Shown here: one piece after another, positions 30,596 to 40,220 of the stretch
Position numbering within the stretch: the first letter of the stretch is position 1
How the letters are laid out: every line of letters begins with the position of its first letter
Assembly: GCA_030123585.1 (NCBI GenBank)
Contig: CP126120.1
Location: 1,178,001 to 1,242,000, forward strand
Source of the DNA: Rhodanobacteraceae bacterium
GTDB taxonomy: Bacteria; Pseudomonadota; Gammaproteobacteria; Xanthomonadales; Rhodanobacteraceae
Direction of reading: 5' to 3'
DNA: 64,000 nucleotides
Notes under the pieces: generated by a model
What the model was told of the DNA's origin: nothing
Seen by the model: only the letters and a program-made list of their open reading frames with translations
Database searches by the model: none
Position numbers and translations under genes: made by a program

Positions 30596-30799
30596 GGGTC
30601 AGAACTTGGGTGTCTGCAACGATGTGGCCGGCGATCGCGACGCCGGACGAATGCGCCACTGTGCCAAGGACCGACGAGGAGTGCAACGAAGAATTGATAT
30701 TTCACTGTACATCAATAGCTTGCATACAATATCTCATCTTGCCACAAGAATCGGGGCAGCCCATCTTCGAATACACGCGATGATCGCGTATCGATGCTC

Positions 30800-31087
30800 T
30801 TACTCGTGTTGATGAGCGCTCATTTGCGAACCCGTGCTTTGCGTTTCGATCGCCAGCGCGTGGATGCCGTGGCCCATCAGGTCCGTGAGCGCGTCGTACA
30901 CCATCCTGTGCTGCTGCACCCGCGTTTTGCCCGCGAGCGCGGCGCTGGCAATCCGCACGCGGAAGTGTCCGCTGCCCTCGCCCGCGTGGCCGATGTGCAG
31001 GTGGCCTTCGTCGATCACTTCCAGCGTGGTTGGCGCAAACGCGCGCTGCAGGCGCGCGCGAATGTCGTCGATCGAGGCGGCGCTCAT
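30800..31087 (-). CDS. BolA family protein
   Basis: 95 residues from [17 protein letters not shown]. BolA-fold features: [56 protein letters not shown]. BolA proteins work with monothiol glutaredoxins in Fe-S cluster and stress responses. The start overlaps the stop of the YciI-like gene (ATGA), so the two form an operon. Confidence 0.93.
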   Translation of the reverse strand: MSAASIDDIRARLQRAFAPTTLEVIDEGHLHIGHAGEGSGHFRVRIASAALAGKTRVQQHRMVYDALTDLMGHGIHALAIETQSTGSQMSAHQHE

Positions 31088-31383
31088 GGCAAGGTCTGTC
31101 GGAACGGCCGCACCGTCACTTCGCGATACACGCCGGCGGCGCGGTAGGGATCGGCGTCCGCCCATTGCTTGGCGGCTTCCAGATCGTCGAACTCGGCGAT
31201 GATCAGGCTGCCGCTGAAGCCGGCCGGGCCCGGATCTTCTGCGTCGATCGCGGGGAATGGCCCCGCCAGCAGCAGGCGGCCTTCCTCCAGCAGCTTCTGC
31301 AAGCGCGCGACATGCGCCGGACGCGCGGCCTTGCGCTTGTCCAGCGAGTTTTCGACATCGATGCCGGTGATGGCGTACCACAT
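31084..31383 (-). CDS. YciI-family protein
   Basis: 99 residues. YciI-like dimeric ferredoxin-fold protein: [44 protein letters not shown]...[37 protein letters not shown], with the conserved His in RPAHVARL and Asp in DPY. Function in the cell is unknown. Translationally coupled to the bolA-type gene. Confidence 0.9.
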   Translation of the reverse strand: MWYAITGIDVENSLDKRKAARPAHVARLQKLLEEGRLLLAGPFPAIDAEDPGPAGFSGSLIIAEFDDLEAAKQWADADPYRAAGVYREVTVRPFRQTLP

Positions 31384-31389
31384 GGTTGA

Positions 31390-31713
31390 CTACTCGATTG
31401 TTTGTTCTTTGTCGCTAACTTCAATTATCTTTTCGACCTTCAACATTTGATCACACGGGGCCGTACCCCTAGTTACACGCCCTCGCACAATTACATGCGC
31501 ACCGCCGCCACTCACTCCAACCCAAGAAAGCTTAGCTTCGGACATGTCTTGAGTGATGCACCAGTGCTCGCCTTTGTGTGTCTCAGGGATCAGATACGAT
31601 TGTTCGAAGCCATAAAGGTACGTTCCGCTATACGTTCGGCTTGCCGAAATCGGTGCGCATCCTACGCAACCCATCATGGCAAGCACTCCCGCAAAGTGAG
31701 CGGAGATGGGCAC
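31390..31713 (-). CDS. Putative lipoprotein downstream of lysS
   Basis: 107 residues from a GTG at 31713, two bases after the lysS stop. GGAGG lies seven bases upstream of the GTG, inside the end of lysS, which decides this start. The N-terminus (PISAHFAGVLAMMGCVGCAP) is hydrophobic and offers a lipobox-like Cys at MMGC or CVGC. The mature part is unrecognised (SRTYSGTYLYGFEQSYLIPETHKGE...CITQDMSEAKLSWVGV). GC is lower than in flanking genes, suggesting recent acquisition. Cotranscription with lysS is likely. Confidence 0.55.
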   Translation of the reverse strand: MPISAHFAGVLAMMGCVGCAPISASRTYSGTYLYGFEQSYLIPETHKGEHWCITQDMSEAKLSWVGVSGGGAHVIVRGRVTRGTAPCDQMLKVEKIIEVSDKEQTIE

Positions 31714-31715
31714 AA

Positions 31716-33232
<1,517 letters not shown>

Positions 33233-33236
<4 letters not shown>

Positions 33237-33670
33237 GGGGTGATGAGTGGGTTTCTGGTTTTGAGCGTTGGAAAACGTGAGAAATCGCGATCGGCAGTCC
33301 ATAATTCATTGACGCCGTGCGCGAGGCAAATCGCCGCGATGCGCGCATCATGCACCATCGCACCGCGCACGTCGCTTTGGCTCAGAAGCTGCGACAGCAG
33401 ATCAAAATGGTCCTGACCTTCGCCGATCAAGCCAAGCTCCGGCGACTGACTCCAGGCGCGCAGCATGCCCAAAGCTTGAGCCGGGTCAGATGCCCGCTGA
33501 AAGATACGGGGGTCCGTCACCACGCGATAAAACTCGTGGACGCAGGGCCAGGGAATGGCCCAACGCTGCCGCCGATCGATCAATTCGGCAATGGCCCTGG
33601 AAGCGCGTTCATGCCATTCCACGTCGGAGCGATGCGCCCAAACCAGCAGATTGGTGTCAACCGCTATCAA
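33233..33670 (-). CDS. vapC: VapC-type PIN-domain toxin
   Basis: 145-residue PIN-domain ribonuclease. The acidic active-site residues are present: Asp5 ([12 protein letters not shown]), Glu46 (CVHEFYRV), Asp108 ([10 protein letters not shown]) and Asp127 (TADRDF). Family toxins cleave tRNA or rRNA. It overlaps the antitoxin gene upstream and the lysS start downstream, both by four bases. Confidence 0.9.
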
Positions 33671-33903
33671 CGGTCATTCGCCATTTCGATGATCTTGTGC
33701 CAGCCCGCGCTCCTTGCTTCGGCCGTAAGTCCTTTGCCACCGACGACCACCGGTTTGTAAACGAAAGGCGTGATGCGATCGTGGCGCTCAAGAGCCAGCT
33801 GCAAACCCTCCTCGACCAGCGCACGCAGTGTGATGTTCTGACGCTGCTGAACTCTCTTGGCGCGTTTGACCAGCGTGTCGGCAATCTCGATGGTAGTTTT
33901 CAT
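33667..33903 (-). CDS. vapB: VapB-type antitoxin
   Basis: 78 residues from MKTTIEIADTLVKRAKRVQQRQNITLRALVEEGLQLAL. The N-terminal ribbon-helix-helix pattern is typical of VapB antitoxins (DUF2191 type) that autorepress their operon. The tail, [31 protein letters not shown], is the likely toxin-binding region. The upstream in-frame ATG at 33966 lies at the prfB 3' end and gives no RHH-like extension. The stop overlaps the vapC start. Confidence 0.87.
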   Translation of the reverse strand: MKTTIEIADTLVKRAKRVQQRQNITLRALVEEGLQLALERHDRITPFVYKPVVVGGKGLTAEARSAGWHKIIEMANDR

Positions 33904-33962
33904 ATGGCCACCCGTGTCCCTCGATACGGTTGCCCATATCATATCTGCGGACCAGCCCTCCA

Positions 33963-35088
33963 TCAAGCATCCGCTCTTTTCGCGCCGGCCTCCAGTCCCA
34001 TCTTCAGGCTGGCCTCGACGAACTCGTCGAGATCGCCGTCCAGCACGCGCTGGGTGTCGGTGCGTTCGACGCCGGTGCGCAGATCCTTGATGCGCGACTG
34101 ATCCAGCACGTAGTTGCGGATCTGGCTGCCCCAGCCGACGTCGGACTTGGTGGCTTCCAGCGCGGCCTTCTCGGCATTGCGCTTTTGCAGCTCCATCTCG
34201 TACAACTTGGCGCGCAGCATCTTCATTGCGCGGTCGCGGTTGGCGTGCTGCGAACGTTCGGTCTGGCAGGCCACCACGATTCCGCTCGGCACGTGGGTGA
34301 TGCGCACCGCGGATTCGGTCTTGTTGACGTGCTGGCCGCCCGCGCCGGACGAACGATAGACGTCCGTTTTCAGATCGGCCGGATTGATCTCGATGTCGAT
34401 GTCGTCATCGACTTCCGGCGATACGAACACCGACGCGAAACTGGTGTGCCGGCGGTTGTCGGAATCGAACGGCGACTTGCGCACCAAACGGTGCACGCCG
34501 ATCTCGGTCTTCAGCCAGCCGTAGGCGTAATCGCCCGCGACGCGGAACGTCGCAGATTTGATACCCGCGACTTCGCCGTCGCTGGCTTCCAGCAACTCGG
34601 TCTGCCAACCCTTGTCCTCGGCCCAGCGCAGGTACATGCGCAGCAACATCTCGGCCCAATCCTGCGCTTCGGTGCCGCCGGCGCCGGCCTGGATGTCCAC
34701 GAACGCGTTGGCCGAATCCATCTCACCCGAGAACATGCGCTGGAATTCCAGCTTGCCGACTTTCGCTTCGAGCGCGTCGACGTCGCGCGCGACCGCTTCG
34801 ACCGACGCGTCGTCGCCCTCGGCCGCCGACAGCTCCAATAGCTCTTCGGCGTCGTTCAAACCCGCACCGATGCCATCCAGGCCTTCCACGAATTCCGCCA
34901 GGCGCGCGCGCTCGCGGCCCAGGTCCTGCGCGCGCTGCGGATCGTCCCAGACGTTCGGGTTTTCGAGTTCGCGGCTTACTTCTTCCAGACGCTCGCGCTT
35001 GGCCGGGTAGTCAAAGATACCCCCTAAGCGATTCGACGCGTTCGCGCAGGTCCGCGATGCGGGCGCGGATCGGATTGGTCTCGAGCAT
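33963..35088 (-). CDS. prfB: Peptide chain release factor 2, expressed by programmed +1 frameshift
   Basis: RF2 terminates at UGA and UAA codons. The short first frame starts at 35088 ([18 protein letters not shown]) and hits an in-frame TGA at codon 26 (35013-35011). The main frame resumes with GAC one base on and ends at 33963, giving a 374-residue product. The catalytic GGQ lies in [20 protein letters not shown], and the SPF tripeptide for UGA reading is in [16 protein letters not shown]. The order prfB then lysS is usual; vapBC has been inserted between them here. Confidence 0.97.
35010..35025 (-). promoter_or_regulatory. RF2 programmed frameshift site
   Basis: Read on the minus strand: Shine-Dalgarno-like AGGGGG (35025-35020), three-base spacer, slippery CTT (35016-35014) and TGA stop followed by C (35013-35010). 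This is the canonical autoregulatory arrangement: low RF2 leaves the poorly read UGA-C unfilled, the ribosome slips forward one base and full-length RF2 is made. Confidence 0.96.
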
Positions 35089-35233
35089 GACGTTGGAAGG
35101 CTGCGAAAAGACGCGAATGTTAGCAAAGCCGCGGCCCCGCCGCATGCTTCAGCCGCATCGGTTGACAGCTGTCACTGGCGGCTGGCGCGGTCGCGGCGTA
35201 GTTTTGGCGGCGTCGAACCGGGAGGTTTTCGCC

Positions 35234-35665
35234 ATGGCCACCGAACCGTTCAATCCGCCCCCGTCCACGTTTCGCTGGCGGCTGTTCCCGGCCGTCGCGA
35301 TCATCGCGATCGGCCTGTTGTTCCTCGCCAACAACCTCGGCTACAACCTCGCGTGGTTCGATCACGGCAACTGGTGGGCGGGGATCATCCTGCTGGCCGC
35401 ATTCGCGCCGCTGACGCATGCCTACGAGCGCTACCGCGTCGTGGGACGGATCGACGCCGAGGTGATGTACTCCGTGCTGTCCGCCTCCGGCGTGGCGCTG
35501 GTGGGCGTGTTGTTCCTGTTCGAACTGGACTGGCGCACCTGGTGGCCGCTGTTCGTGATCCTGGGCGGATTGTTCACGCTGATTCCGCACCGCCACCGCC
35601 ACCGCTGCCGCAACCGCTACTGGCACGAAGACCACACGGAACCAGACGCGACGATCAAGCACTAG
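35234..35665 (+). CDS. Small membrane protein, LiaF-like transmembrane region
   Basis: 143 residues from MATEPFNPPPSTFRWRLFPAVAIIAIGLLFLANNLG, preceded by GGAGG (35221-35225). Four predicted membrane segments alternate with short loops (WWAGIILLAAFAPLTHAYERYRV, VLSASGVALVGVLFLFELDW, WPLFVILGGLFTLIPHRHRHRCR). The pattern of a NLG helix, a W-G-helix and a GGLF helix resembles LiaF N-terminal/DUF5668 domains. A His/Arg-rich C-terminus (HRHRHRCRNRYWHEDH) could bind metal. Divergent from prfB. Confidence 0.7.
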   Translation: MATEPFNPPPSTFRWRLFPAVAIIAIGLLFLANNLGYNLAWFDHGNWWAGIILLAAFAPLTHAYERYRVVGRIDAEVMYSVLSASGVALVGVLFLFELDWRTWWPLFVILGGLFTLIPHRHRHRCRNRYWHEDHTEPDATIKH

Positions 35666-35674
35666 GAGACAGAC

Positions 35675-35875
35675 ATGTCACCGAAATCGAGGAAGCTGCT
35701 CGCGCCCGCGCTGTCCTTGTCGTTCCTTGCGGTCGCTTTCAGCTTCGGCGAAGGTGGCGTCATCTGGTTCTGGACAAGACAGCCTGCCGTTGCCGTCGTC
35801 CTGGCGGCTGGCGCGGCCGTGGCCTGGGCCTTGCTGCTGCTGTCGCTCCGCGAGAGCCGGCCGCCGAGCACCTGA
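35675..35875 (+). CDS. Small two-helix membrane protein
   Basis: 66 residues, ten bases after the previous gene. Two hydrophobic segments (LLAPALSLSFLAVAFSFG and AVAVVLAAGAAVAWALLLLSL) separated by GGVIWFWTRQ, with a basic N-terminus. AGGAGA precedes the ATG. Not recognised; probably cotranscribed with the LiaF-like gene. Confidence 0.55.
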   Translation: MSPKSRKLLAPALSLSFLAVAFSFGEGGVIWFWTRQPAVAVVLAAGAAVAWALLLLSLRESRPPST

Positions 35876-35933
35876 ACAGCAACGAACTGCGCCACGGCGT
35901 GGATTCACCCCACGCGCGCAGTCGAGGCATCGG

Positions 35934-36491
35934 CTATGCGAACCGCCCCACCCAGGCAAGATACTTGTCGACGAAGTTGGCGAGGAACTTGCGCACGCTT
36001 TCGTCGGTGACGCTGCCGTCGTCCGCGAACAGGCCTTCCGTGTAACGCACGAACGCTTCGGGCTGCTGCAACATCGGGATGTCGAGGAACACGCAGACGT
36101 TGCGCAGGTGCTGCTGCGCCAGCGCGGTCGAGATGGCGCCGGCCGAAGTGCCGATCACCGCACCGGGTTTGCCCGCGAAGGAATTGGTGCCCCACGGGCG
36201 CGAGGCGATGTCGATCGCGTTCTTCAGCACGCCCGGAATCGAGCGGTTGTATTCGGGCGTCACGAACAGCACCGCGTCGCAAGCGTGGGTGTCGTCCTTC
36301 AGGCGTTTGCACACCGCCGGATAGCCGCCGTCGAAATCCTGGTTGTACAGCGGCAAATCATCGATGCGGATGCGACGGAACTCCGCGCGGTCGCCCGCGA
36401 TTTTTTCCAGCGCATGTGCCAACTTCTTGTTGATCGATTCCTTGCGCAGGCTGCCGACCAGCACCGCGATCACGGGACGTTGCTTGCTCAT
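35934..36491 (-). CDS. NADPH-dependent FMN reductase
   Basis: 185-residue flavodoxin-like reductase. The FMN phosphate loop is GSLRKESINKKLAHAL (N-terminal). PEYNRSIPGVLKNAIDIASRPWGTNSFAGKPGAVIGTSAG is the family signature seen in YieF/ChrR and azoreductase-type proteins, which reduce quinones, chromate or other acceptors. The natural substrate cannot be assigned. Confidence 0.92.
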   Translation of the reverse strand: MSKQRPVIAVLVGSLRKESINKKLAHALEKIAGDRAEFRRIRIDDLPLYNQDFDGGYPAVCKRLKDDTHACDAVLFVTPEYNRSIPGVLKNAIDIASRPWGTNSFAGKPGAVIGTSAGAISTALAQQHLRNVCVFLDIPMLQQPEAFVRYTEGLFADDGSVTDESVRKFLANFVDKYLAWVGRFA

Positions 36492-36591
36492 GTCGATTCC
36501 TCGTCAGGCTGAATGAACCGCGCGCCGGCGTGAGCCGGCGCGCTGAGCAGGAAGTTCCGGCGAACGCGGTCGATTTCAAGCCGCCATGGGA

Positions 36592-37449
36592 TCAGGGCTT
36601 CACGAACTTCAACGTCATCCGGTCGGATTCGCCGATCGCTTTCATCTTCGCATGTTCGCTGTCCGGCCCCGCGAGATCCGGCGGCAGGCGATGCACGTTG
36701 ACGTCCTCGGGATCCTTCGGATTGGCATTGATCTCGGAAACGCCGGCCAGCCGGAAACCCGCCTTGAGGCCGGCTTCGATCAGATAGTCCTCGGGCAGGC
36801 GGTGCAGCGCCTTCGCGCTTTCCACCGCGTTCGCGAACGGCTTGGCGCGGTGCTCGGTGACGCCGAACACGCCGCCCGGCTTCAGCACGTCGAACGCGGC
36901 CTTGAACACCTTGGCCAGGGTTTCCGGATTGTTGTTCATCCAGTCGTGGGTGTTGCGGAAGGTCAGCACCATGTCGGCCGAATTGTCCGGGCCGAGGTTC
37001 ACCTGCGCAGGCGGCGCGAACGGCACCATCTTCTCGATGTGGCCGTACACGGCAGGGTCGGCCTTGAGTTTGGCCTCGTAGGCATTCGCCATCTTCGCCA
37101 TGAACTTGCTCTTGCTGTCCATCGGCGCCGAGGCTTCGATCAGGTGACCGTGCGCGTACAGGAACGGCGCCAGGATTTCGGTGTACCAGCCGCCGCCCGG
37201 GTCGAGTTCGATCACGGTCATGTCGGGCTTGATACCGAAGAACTCCAGCGTCTGGACCGGATGCCGATACTGGTCCCGCGCCTTGTTGGCGGCCGAACGC
37301 CACGAACCCGCCACCGATGCCTGCAGCATCGTCGCGGTGTCGCCCTGCGCGATCGGTCCCGCGCTCTCCGCCGCAAATCCGGCGCCCGCGAGCGCCAGGG
37401 CCGCAACCAGCATGCACCCACCAACAGCCTTGCCACCTTTCGTGATCAT
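36592..37449 (-). CDS. Exported class I SAM-dependent methyltransferase-like protein
   Basis: 285 residues. A signal peptide (MITKGGKAVGGCMLVAALALAGAGFAAES) precedes a methyltransferase-like domain: VIELDPGGGWYTEILAPFLYAHGHLIEA (motif I variant with DPGGG), DMVLTFRNTHDWMNNNPETLAKVFKAAFDVLKPGGVFGVTEHR. It matches the COG4798 group of predicted methyltransferases, many of which are exported. How a periplasmic enzyme would obtain SAM is unclear, so activity is unproven. Confidence 0.8.
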   Translation of the reverse strand: MITKGGKAVGGCMLVAALALAGAGFAAESAGPIAQGDTATMLQASVAGSWRSAANKARDQYRHPVQTLEFFGIKPDMTVIELDPGGGWYTEILAPFLYAHGHLIEASAPMDSKSKFMAKMANAYEAKLKADPAVYGHIEKMVPFAPPAQVNLGPDNSADMVLTFRNTHDWMNNNPETLAKVFKAAFDVLKPGGVFGVTEHRAKPFANAVESAKALHRLPEDYLIEAGLKAGFRLAGVSEINANPKDPEDVNVHRLPPDLAGPDSEHAKMKAIGESDRMTLKFVKP

Positions 37450-37551
37450 CGCTGCGCCCTCTCGTGGAAGCTGTCCAATGTAGCGCGAAACGCGTCACGT
37501 CGTCGTGACCGCACGGGAACCGGGCTGATGGGGCGGTCCGCCCGCTGTGGA

Positions 37552-39234
37552 CTACGCCAGCGCCTGCGCGTGCACGCCCCTCACAGCGCGGCCGGACGGA
37601 TCGGCCATGCGGGCGAACGCCGGATCCCAGGCCAGCGCGGCCGGCGACGAGCAGGCGATCGATTTGCCGCCGGGCACGGTGGCGGCGCAGGCGTGACCGG
37701 GATAGTGCTGTTCGAAAATGCGGCGGTAGAGGTACGCCTCCTTGGTTTGCGGTGTGTTGAACGGAAAGCGCGAAGACGCCGCGGCGAATTCGCGATCGGT
37801 CACGGCCAGTTCGGCCTGCGCCTTCAGGCCGTCGATCCAGCCGTAGCCCACGCCGTCGCTGAACTGTTCCTTCTGCCGCCACAGGATTTCCTTCGGCAGC
37901 GCGCCGTCGAAGGCTTCGCGCAGCACGTGCTTCTCGATCTTGCCGTTGCCCGCCATCTTGTGCGCGGCATCGATGCCCATCGCCACGTCGATGAATTCCA
38001 GATCCAGGAACGGCACGCGCGCTTCCACGCCCCACGCCATCATCGCCTTGTTCGCGCGCAGGCAATCGTAGGCATGCAGCGCGTCCAGCTTGCGCACGGT
38101 TTCCTCGTGGAAGGCTTCGGCCGAGGGCGCCTTGTGGAAATACAGATAGCCGCCGAAGATTTCGTCCGAGCCCTCGCCCGACAGCACCATCTTCACGCCC
38201 ATCGCCTTGATCCGACGCGCCAGCAGATACATCGGCGTGGCCGCGCGGATGGTGGTGACGTCGTAGGTTTCGAGGTGCCGGATCACTTCGGGCACGGCGT
38301 CCCAACCTTCCTGGAAGGTGTAGACGAACCCGTGGTGCACGGTGCCCAGCGCGTCGGCGGCCACTTGCGCCGCGGCGAGATCGGGTGAACCCTCGAGTCC
38401 GATCGCGAACGAGTGCAGGCGCGGCCACCAGGCCTCGCTGCGGTCGTTGTCCTCGATGCGCTCGCGCGCGAACATCGCGGCGCAGGCGGCGACCAGCGAC
38501 GAATCCAGTCCGCCGGAAAGCAGCACGCCGTAAGGCACGTCGGTCATCAACTGGCGATGCACGGCCTGCTCGAAGGCGCGACGCAATTCGCCCGGCGCAG
38601 GTGCGCGGCCACGCGTCACGGCGTAGTCGCGCCAGGGCTTTTCGTAGTAGCGGCGCAGTTCGCCCGTGGCGCTGTCGTACACGTGGCCCGGCGGAAGCGT
38701 CGCCACGTCCGCGCACACGTCCACCAGCGCCTTCATCTCCGACGCCACGCACAAGCGGCCCTGCGCGTCATGCCCCCAGTACAGCGGCATCACCCCGATC
38801 GGATCGCGCGCGATCAGGTAGCGCTGCGCCGCGCCGTCCCACAGTGCGAACGCGAAGATGCCGTTGAGCTTCGTGAGGCCATGCTCGATGAAATCCGCGG
38901 CGCCTTGTTCGCGATACAGGGCATTGATGACTTCGCAGTCCGAGCCGGTGGTGAAATCGTAATCGCTGGCTGCGCGCAGCTCGCGGTGGTTGTAGATCTC
39001 GCCGTTCACCGCCAGCGCCAGCGTGCCGTCGCGCGAACGCAGCGGCTGCGCGCCCGAGGCCGGATCGACGATGGCCAGGCGTTCGTGCACCAGAATGACG
39101 CCGGCATCCACGTACACCCCGCTCCAGTCCGGGCCGCGATGGCGCTGACGCCGCGACAGTTCCAGCGCCTGGCGGCGCAGGGCGACGAGATCGTCGCCCG
39201 GTTGCAGGTCGAACATTCCCAAGATTCCGCACAT
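37552..39234 (-). CDS. asnB: Asparagine synthase B (glutamine-hydrolysing)
   Basis: 560 residues. Makes asparagine from aspartate, glutamine and ATP. Cys2 after the initiator Met (MCGILGMFDL) is the glutaminase nucleophile. The N-terminal Ntn-hydrolase domain contains RHRGPDWSGVY and LAVNGEIYNHREL; the synthetase domain has the PP-loop GVLLSGGLDSSLVAACAA, the later LSGEGSDEIFGGYLYFHKAP, and EARVPFLDLEFIDVAM. Upstream on the same strand lie an Asn-rich leader peptide and an intrinsic terminator, pointing to attenuation by charged tRNA-Asn. The terminator ends 27 bp before the start codon. Confidence 0.97.
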   Translation of the reverse strand: MCGILGMFDLQPGDDLVALRRQALELSRRQRHRGPDWSGVYVDAGVILVHERLAIVDPASGAQPLRSRDGTLALAVNGEIYNHRELRAASDYDFTTGSDCEVINALYREQGAADFIEHGLTKLNGIFAFALWDGAAQRYLIARDPIGVMPLYWGHDAQGRLCVASEMKALVDVCADVATLPPGHVYDSATGELRRYYEKPWRDYAVTRGRAPAPGELRRAFEQAVHRQLMTDVPYGVLLSGGLDSSLVAACAAMFARERIEDNDRSEAWWPRLHSFAIGLEGSPDLAAAQVAADALGTVHHGFVYTFQEGWDAVPEVIRHLETYDVTTIRAATPMYLLARRIKAMGVKMVLSGEGSDEIFGGYLYFHKAPSAEAFHEETVRKLDALHAYDCLRANKAMMAWGVEARVPFLDLEFIDVAMGIDAAHKMAGNGKIEKHVLREAFDGALPKEILWRQKEQFSDGVGYGWIDGLKAQAELAVTDREFAAASSRFPFNTPQTKEAYLYRRIFEQHYPGHACAATVPGGKSIACSSPAALAWDPAFARMADPSGRAVRGVHAQALA

Positions 39235-39261
39235 GGCTGGTTTCCTCTGGTTTCAAAACAC

Positions 39262-39296
39262 AAAAAAACCGAGGCCCGCTTCAAGCGGGCCTCGGT
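39262..39296 (-). terminator. Intrinsic terminator in the asnB leader (attenuator)
   Basis: On the minus strand an 11-12-bp perfect stem, CCGAGGCCCGC paired with GCGGGCCTCGG (39295-39269), with a five-base loop, is followed by seven T residues (39268-39262). It lies before asnB, not after a gene, which is the position of an attenuator. Confidence 0.9.
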
Positions 39297-39338
39297 CGCG
39301 TATCTGGAGATGGATCGTGCAGCTACGCGCGGGCCCGC
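39285..39338 (-). promoter_or_regulatory. Antiterminator pairing in the asnB leader
   Basis: RNA segment GCGGGCC at 39338-39332, over the last codons of the leader peptide, is identical to part of the 3' arm of the terminator. It can therefore pair with GGCCCGC at 39291-39285 in the 5' arm. A ribosome stalled at the upstream Asn codons would leave this segment free and favour antitermination; one reaching the leader stop would cover it and allow termination. Inferred from base pairing only. Confidence 0.7.
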
Positions 39339-39442
39339 CAAGGATTGGCGTTATTGTTCGCGCAATTGTTGTTGACGGCCGCCGGCACACCCGGCGCATT
39401 CAGTGCGCGGGCATGGAACAGCGTGGCGGCGAGCGGTGACAT
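39323..39442 (-). CDS. asnB leader peptide, asparagine-rich
   Basis: 39-codon ORF from ATG at 39442 to TAG at 39325-39323. Residues 24-33 contain seven asparagines in ten codons (NNNCANNNAN; DNA 39373-39344), with another at residue 15. The cluster is followed by Pro-Trp and a short basic end. The run of codons for the product of the downstream gene, directly before a terminator, is the hallmark of a regulatory leader peptide. The ribosome-binding site is modest (GGAAAAG) and a shorter start cannot be excluded. Confidence 0.8.
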   Translation of the reverse strand: MSPLAATLFHARALNAPGVPAAVNNNCANNNANPWRARA

Positions 39443-39544
39443 GGCCGCGACTTTTCCAGATTCCGCGGGCTCGCGCAAGTGCCGCGCGCGATCCCGGCGG
39501 CGGAAAAGTGGGAACATGGGGGCGCCAAGACACGAGGAACGACC

Positions 39545-40204
39545 ATGTCCCGCCGCACCATCCTTCTGGACGACACCGTCTACGACTACCTGCTGGCGCA
39601 CAGCCTGCGCGAGCATCCCGAACAGACCGCGCTGCGCGAAGCCACGCGCACGCACCCGCACGGCGGCATGCAGATTTCGCCCGAGCAGGGCCAGTTCATG
39701 TCGCTGCTGGTCAAGCTGATCGGCGCGCGCCGGACGATCGAGATCGGAACCTTCACGGGCTACAGCGCATTGACGGTCGCACTGGCATTGCCCGCCGACG
39801 GCAAGCTGCTGGCCTGCGACATCAGCGACGAATACACGTCCATCGGCAAGCCGTACTGGCAGCGCGCGGGCGTCGCGGACAGGATCGAACTGGTGATCGC
39901 GCCGGCCATCCAGACGCTCGACGCGCGCATCGTCGCGGGTGAAGCCGGCCGCTACGACTTCGCCTTCATCGACGCCGACAAGACGGGCTACGACGCCTAC
40001 TACGAACGCTGCCTGCAACTGGTCCGCACAGGCGGCCTGATCGCATTCGACAACACCTTGTGGAACGGCGACGTGGCAAGGCCCGCGCAAGACGACGACA
40101 CCCGCGCGCTGCAGGCGCTGAATGACAAGCTGCACCGCGACCAGCGCATCGACATGGCGCTGCTGCCGATCGGCGACGGACTGACGCTGGCGCGCAAGCG
40201 CTGA
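39545..40204 (+). CDS. Class I SAM-dependent O-methyltransferase
   Basis: 219 residues from MSRRTILLDDTVYDYLLAHSLREHP, with GAGG at the expected distance. Catechol/caffeoyl-CoA O-methyltransferase family: GGMQISPEQGQFMSLLVKLIGARRTIEIGTFTGYSALTVALALP (SAM-binding) and the metal-binding FIDADKTGYDAYYERCLQLVRTGGLIAFDNTLWNGDVA. Acceptor unknown. Divergent from asnB, sharing about 100 bp of upstream DNA with the leader. Confidence 0.93.
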   Translation: MSRRTILLDDTVYDYLLAHSLREHPEQTALREATRTHPHGGMQISPEQGQFMSLLVKLIGARRTIEIGTFTGYSALTVALALPADGKLLACDISDEYTSIGKPYWQRAGVADRIELVIAPAIQTLDARIVAGEAGRYDFAFIDADKTGYDAYYERCLQLVRTGGLIAFDNTLWNGDVARPAQDDDTRALQALNDKLHRDQRIDMALLPIGDGLTLARKR

Positions 40205-40220
40205 GGCGACCCAAACTGCT

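Noticed and set aside
28613..30697. 694-codon plus-strand ORF opposite smc
   Set aside because: Antisense shadow of smc; no recognisable domain or ribosome-binding site.
35010..35025. Frameshift in prfB as a disabling mutation
   Set aside because: The AGGGGG-TAT-CTT-TGA-C arrangement is the canonical programmed frameshift of RF2 genes.
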